The translations under genes were made by a program, and so were the position numbers. 64,000 nucleotides of DNA, taken from assembly GCA_028023455.1 (NCBI GenBank), contig JAQFVV010000012.1:12346864-12410863 (forward strand), given 5' to 3'. This stretch comes from Epiperipatus broadwayi (taxonomy: Eukaryota > Onychophora > Udeonychophora > Euonychophora > Peripatidae). Below are positions 59,961-64,000 of this stretch, piece by piece (position 1 is the first letter of the stretch; every line of letters begins with the position of its first letter). Under the pieces are notes generated by a model. That model searched no databases. It was given only the letters and a program-made list of their open reading frames with translations, and was not told the DNA's origin.

Positions 59961-62329
59961 TCCTTCCTTATCTCCCATGCAATCTTAATTAGAAAAACAA
60001 TATCTTACAGGGCTTAATCTTACAAAAATGATTATTATTTTTTTTTATAAAAAAAAAAATACAAAACTAAATCTCAGCTTTAAAATACATCAACATTAAA
60101 CTTTTTTTTTAGTTTAAATAAAATACATATAAGAGCACTAATTAAACTTTGTTTGCTTTTAATTATTTTAAAAGAAAACAAGGGTCATAAAAAAAATATT
60201 TTATACTAAAATCAACTTAGAATTAAAAATATAAGATTTCAAAATAAATAAGTATGTGTGTTATTGCACATATAAAACTTTGTTTTTTTTTTTTAAATTT
60301 ACATGATAGAACCCTTGAATCAGATAAAGTATCCAGTTCAATATATTGTGACTTTCATTCTGCCTCAGCTGCTTCCACTTCTGCATCTAGCCTGTATCCA
60401 TAAAATAAAACCAACTACTATTATATTTTATACAAAAATATAAAATTTCTATCTCAGGTTTGAAGTATCATCACTATAACATCATGTAGCATAAAATATT
60501 ATTTATTCTTTTGCAGTTATTTTAAACATGAGTCATAAATAAATAGATCTGGTTATAACATAATAATGAGACTTTTATTTCAATTACTCTTATCCAATAA
60601 CGTGATAACACTAGTGAGAAAGGGATTTTGTTTATACTCAAGGTTTATCATAATTGAAATAAAGATAATTTATCCAAATAACCTTATAAGAATGAGATAA
60701 CTCTAATACTACACTATAAAAACTTTAATAGTGACTTATGTATTATGTACTTTTATAACTCAAATATTATTATACGTGTGTGATTTGGATTTTCTGATTA
60801 TGCAGATGATGATAATAAAGACAAAGTCATAAAGTAAGAATAAAATAAACATTTTATTAATAATATCTAATATAATAATTATAACATCTTGTGGGTTCCT
60901 ATATTCAAAATAAAAATAATTACAATAATATTTTAATAATCGATTTGAATTCATAATAGAAAGTATCTATCACCTATAAATAAAGTTCTCTCTTTATTTA
61001 AAAATCTGACTCTCAATCTAAATATATCATTAGAATAAGAAATTTTTATTCATGTGTTTATCAAACTATATTGCCCATGAAAGAATAACATAAAATTAGG
61101 GAGGATGTATAATTTTCTATGCTTATACAAAATATCTATTTAAGTTTAAACAAAAGTTTTACCTAAGTCTTTGCACATCCAATATTCATGCTATGAATAT
61201 TAACACCATTACCATTTCAAAAATTACTCTGATAATATTAAGAGCAAATAAATATGGAGGGCATAACACTTATGTAATGCCTTAAACATCTTATCTCTAA
61301 CACCAATAAATCGGATGGGCAAAATGATGGGATAATCAAACATCCACCCTTATCTCCAAGTACAAAATTAACATTAGTATCATATCACTAATCTAAATAA
61401 ACTTGATGGAATAAATCACTATAAACATAAACCAACACAATATAAATCATCTATAATGAACTATACTTTAAGGCATACTTCAAAATAACATATGAAAATA
61501 GTTTCAAACATATACAATTTACCATATAATAAAAACACTATAACATAATATGAAAGTTCATAAAACACATTATATTAATAATAAAATTATTAGGTATAAG
61601 CATTATAAATCAATAATTTTATCAAAAATAATACATCATCTACAAATGCACATTCATTCATCCATACTATTTGTTAAACAATCCTATACCAAATGTTAAA
61701 ATTACTTTCATTGATATAATGATATAAATATGTTTTGAAAACTCCCTTATCCATACATAATACACATAAACTATAAAGAAATCACTAGCAAAAATATTAA
61801 AAGCATAAAGAAAAAAGAAAATAATTTGTTTTGTTTTTTCCACCACTCCTAGACAGTTAATAAGTTCTTAAGTCACTTCTTCTAAAATACATTTTAAAAT
61901 GCTTCAGTACACATAATTCAAATCCAGAATAATTTATTTAAAATATCATTAATATTTAAAGATTACGGTTTGACCAGCAATTCTTTAAAATCCAAGGCAA
62001 ACAAATGGAGCACTAATATAATATGAAGCAATACGAAATGTAGAGCACATTATTTTTTTAGATAAACAAAGCAGATAGAATATTCCAATGCAATAAAGTA
62101 CATTTAAACAAATACATTTTACTTTTAAATAAATGCAAAATAAGAATTAATTTTTTACATTATCCTTGAAAAACAAAACATTATTACTTGAATTGTGTTA
62201 ATCTTTCCTTTTAGAAATTATAAAAGCATATTGCAGTCAAAATTATTCATAATAAAGATAGGCAAATATATCCCTGATATCTAAAATTAAAAAAAAAAGT
62301 TTACAGCTACTTTCATTATCTTATTTAAA
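59961..62329. other. AT-rich stretch, nothing firm
   Basis: Very AT-rich. The only pattern of note is on the minus strand at about 60376-60415: an acceptor-like ttttattttatggatacag precedes a short frame ending DAEVEAAEAE and a stop. This is too little for an exon call. The 64-codon minus frame at 60760-60954 is chance-like. Confidence 0.45.
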
Positions 62330-62331
62330 TA

Positions 62332-62950
62332 CAGGAAGTTCCCAAGTTACACATTTCAGCTACAAACATTTCTTTATTACGTAATCGCTTTTGGGCGTTA
62401 GATCTTTATTTATGCACATGGTAAAAAACAAAAAAAACTATTTACAGACATTCTTAATTGAATTTTTTTCCAAAGAAAGACTATAGTCAGGCGTTGTTAG
62501 CTGAGAGGTCATCGCATCTGCCTTGCAAGCAAGTAGTTGGTTGAAGACGATTGTGTGTTCGCGTCCCGGCCGATGCTATGACATATGAGAAAAAAAAAGT
62601 CTATGTTATTGATCTAATACAACTTTTGATTTTTCTACGTACATGGTTAGCATATCACATTTATATGTATGCATTGTAACTTTCTTATTGACATAATTGT
62701 TTTTTTTTTTTTTTGTATCTACTCTAAGATGTAAATAAAGTTTTAATTTTGAAAGTAAAGATAAACATTGGAATTTAGAAAATAATTAAAAGTGTATTTT
62801 AGAGAACAATAAAACCTATATAACTAAAAAGGAATCAAGGTCTCATAAACTCCAAACGATCTAGACAAAAATGGATATAATTAGACCTGAAAATGATGAA
62901 TCTTTTGCTCCAATTGCACGTTCAGATAATTTAAACCAATCAACAATATG
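62332..62950 (+). mobile_element. Tigger transposon, copy 2 (5' part)
   Basis: It begins caggaagttccc after a TA (62330-62331) and follows copy 1 closely through tattacgtaatcgctttt, tttagaaaataatta and gagaacaataaa. After cctatata (62815-62822) it goes straight to the actaaaaagg block, lacking the 690-bp tract of copy 1. The first transposase residues are readable (SFAPIARSDNLNQSTI, from about 62899), with Q where copy 1 has a stop. A SINE interrupts it at 62481-62751, and the RTE at 62951 cuts the helix-turn-helix coding part. The rest of the element, if present, is beyond the window. Confidence 0.88.
62481..62751 (+). mobile_element. tRNA-derived SINE, full form (about 271 bp)
   Basis: The head is tRNA-like, with A box tagctgagagg (62498) and B box gttcgcgtccc (62557). 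The anticodon stem-loop tgccttgcaagca gives a TGC-like anticodon, as in tRNA-Ala. After gatgctatgacatatgag and a short A run comes a body of about 150 bp unrelated to tRNA, ending taaataaag and ttttaatttt. The flanking aaagaaaga (62472-62480) and aaagtaaaga (62752-62761) look like an imperfect target duplication; the uninterrupted Tigger copy at 39640 confirms the insertion point. Confidence 0.88.
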
Positions 62951-64000
62951 TCATCATTATCATTATCAACCATTATCAATCCACTGCAGGATGAAGGTCT
63001 CTCCAAGTTTAATCCATCTTCTTCGATCTTTAGCTTCTCTTCTCCACATCACCCCTGCACACTTTCTTATTTCATCCATCCATCTCACATGTGGTCTCTT
63101 TCTGGGTCTTTTACAATCTCTTGGAATCCAGTTTAAAATTTCAATTGTCCATCTATTATCATCTCTTCTAGCAATATGTCCAGCTCAACTCCACTTCAAT
63201 CTTTTATTTTTTTCAATGAGGTCAGTAACACCTGTTTTTTCTCTTACCCATACATTGCGTTTTCGATCTCTTCTTGTTACTCCCAACATACATCTCTCCA
63301 TACTTCTTTGAGTGGTCTGAAGTCTCTGCATTGCTCTTCTATTGAGTGTCCAAGTCTCAGATCCATAAGTAAGAACTGGTAAAACACATTTGTTAAAAAC
63401 CTTCCTTTTCAAACACATAGGCATATTTCCTTTTAGTATCAAGTTATTTCTACCAAAAGCACTCCAACCAAGTTTAATTCTATGATTAATTTCCTCCATT
63501 ATGTTTCCATCTGTATTAATAATCTGACCAAGGTATTTGTAACTGTTAACTTCTTCTAATTCATCATAATCAATCTTTATTTTCATATTTTGAGCAAATC
63601 GATTAAACATTACTTTAGTCTTTTTAACATTTATCTTTAGTCCTACTTTCCTACTTTCATCTGATAACTCCTGCAACATTTCCTGCAGCTCTGAAAGCAT
63701 TATTTGCAAAAACAACTACATCATCTGCGAAATCTAAATGACTTAAATAATCTCCATTTACTTTCACTCCTTTAGTTTCCCATTTTAATCCACAAAATAC
63801 TTCTTGCAGCACTGCTGTAAAGAGTTTTGGAGATATGGAGTCACCTTGTCTTACACCTTTCTCAATGTTGACTTTCCCAGTATCATTATGTAATCTAATT
63901 GTTGCTGTTGCATTTTTATAAATATTCTTTAAAATATGACAATATCCTGGATCTATACCTTGATGATCCAATGCTTTAATCACTGAAGAAATGTTTATAG
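62951..64000 (-). mobile_element. RTE-A retrotransposon, copy 2 (runs off the window)
   Basis: The 3' end with its gatgataatgat-type tail lies at 62951 and the element reads leftward on the minus strand to the window edge. The RT part carries GVRQGDSISPKLF, FADDVVVFANNA and YLGQIINTDGN, and the C-terminal part TYGSETWTLNRRA. Protein identity to copy 1 is very high by eye. Defects seen are a TGA in place of the tryptophan in the KWSWAGHI block (near 63188) and a frame change near 63690, so this copy is also probably dead. It interrupts the Tigger transposase in antisense. Its 5' half is not in view. Confidence 0.9.

Noticed and set aside
62871-63311. 146-codon plus frame as a gene
   Set aside because: It is a chimera: the first residues are the Tigger helix-turn-helix and the rest is antisense RTE-A.
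1-64000. CRISPR array, operon or phage-like gene clusters
   Set aside because: No spaced short repeats, no runs of long open frames and no ribosome-binding-site pattern; the content is eukaryotic transposons and retropseudogenes.

Overview
The window looks like non-genic, repeat-dominated DNA from an animal nuclear genome. By eye it is roughly three quarters A+T. I find no intact protein-coding gene, no operon-like organisation, no rRNA gene and no standalone tRNA gene. The animal origin is inferred from decayed processed copies of two animal-type mRNAs (a JADE-family PHD protein and eEF1A), RTE and other non-LTR retrotransposons, a Tigger/pogo-type DNA transposon and tRNA-derived SINEs. A marine invertebrate such as a cephalopod would fit, but an arthropod or another AT-rich invertebrate cannot be excluded from sequence alone.

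Layout. 1-3.7 kb: a JADE retropseudogene (minus) beside an eEF1A retropseudogene (plus). 4.1-5.9 kb: two foldback (inverted-repeat) elements. 9.4-10.8 kb: two more hairpin elements. 11.9-12.1 kb: a short interspersed element with 13-bp target duplications, then an (ATA)n microsatellite. 14.6-16.8 kb: diverged direct repeats. 16.9-17.2 kb: a longer, folded copy of the same 13-bp-TSD family. 19.4-20.2 kb: the second copy of the 5.1-kb foldback family. 20.4-23.05 kb: a decayed PQGSPLS-type LINE on the minus strand. 23.1-28.2 kb: unassigned, partly less AT-rich. 28.2-30.9 kb: an old RTE copy carrying a SINE. 31.8-35.5 kb: a 3.7-kb palindrome with internal repeats. 36.3 kb: the third copy of the 13-bp-TSD family. 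39.5-45.45 kb: a Tigger transposon with TA duplications and terminal inverted repeats, split by a full-length RTE retrotransposon. 47.05-47.5 kb: a compound GATA/GGTA/GAGA microsatellite. 51.2-53.1 kb: a second, different RTE lineage (minus) carrying a short tRNA-SINE. 57 kb: half of a hairpin element related to the one at 10.6 kb. 62.3-64 kb: a second Tigger copy, broken by a full-length SINE and by an RTE that runs off the window end.

How the parts fit together. Several LINE families could have supplied the reverse transcriptase for the SINEs and the two processed pseudogenes. Two elements of unknown class (here FB-A and FB-B) also carry 12-13 bp target duplications, a length typical of LINE-type insertion rather than TA-specific cut-and-paste. 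The order of events can be read in places: Tigger first, then a SINE and RTE copies inside it. The two young RTE copies are nearly identical in protein sequence, so that family was active recently. The most unusual property of the window is the number of long inverted repeats, which would form long double-stranded RNA if transcribed.
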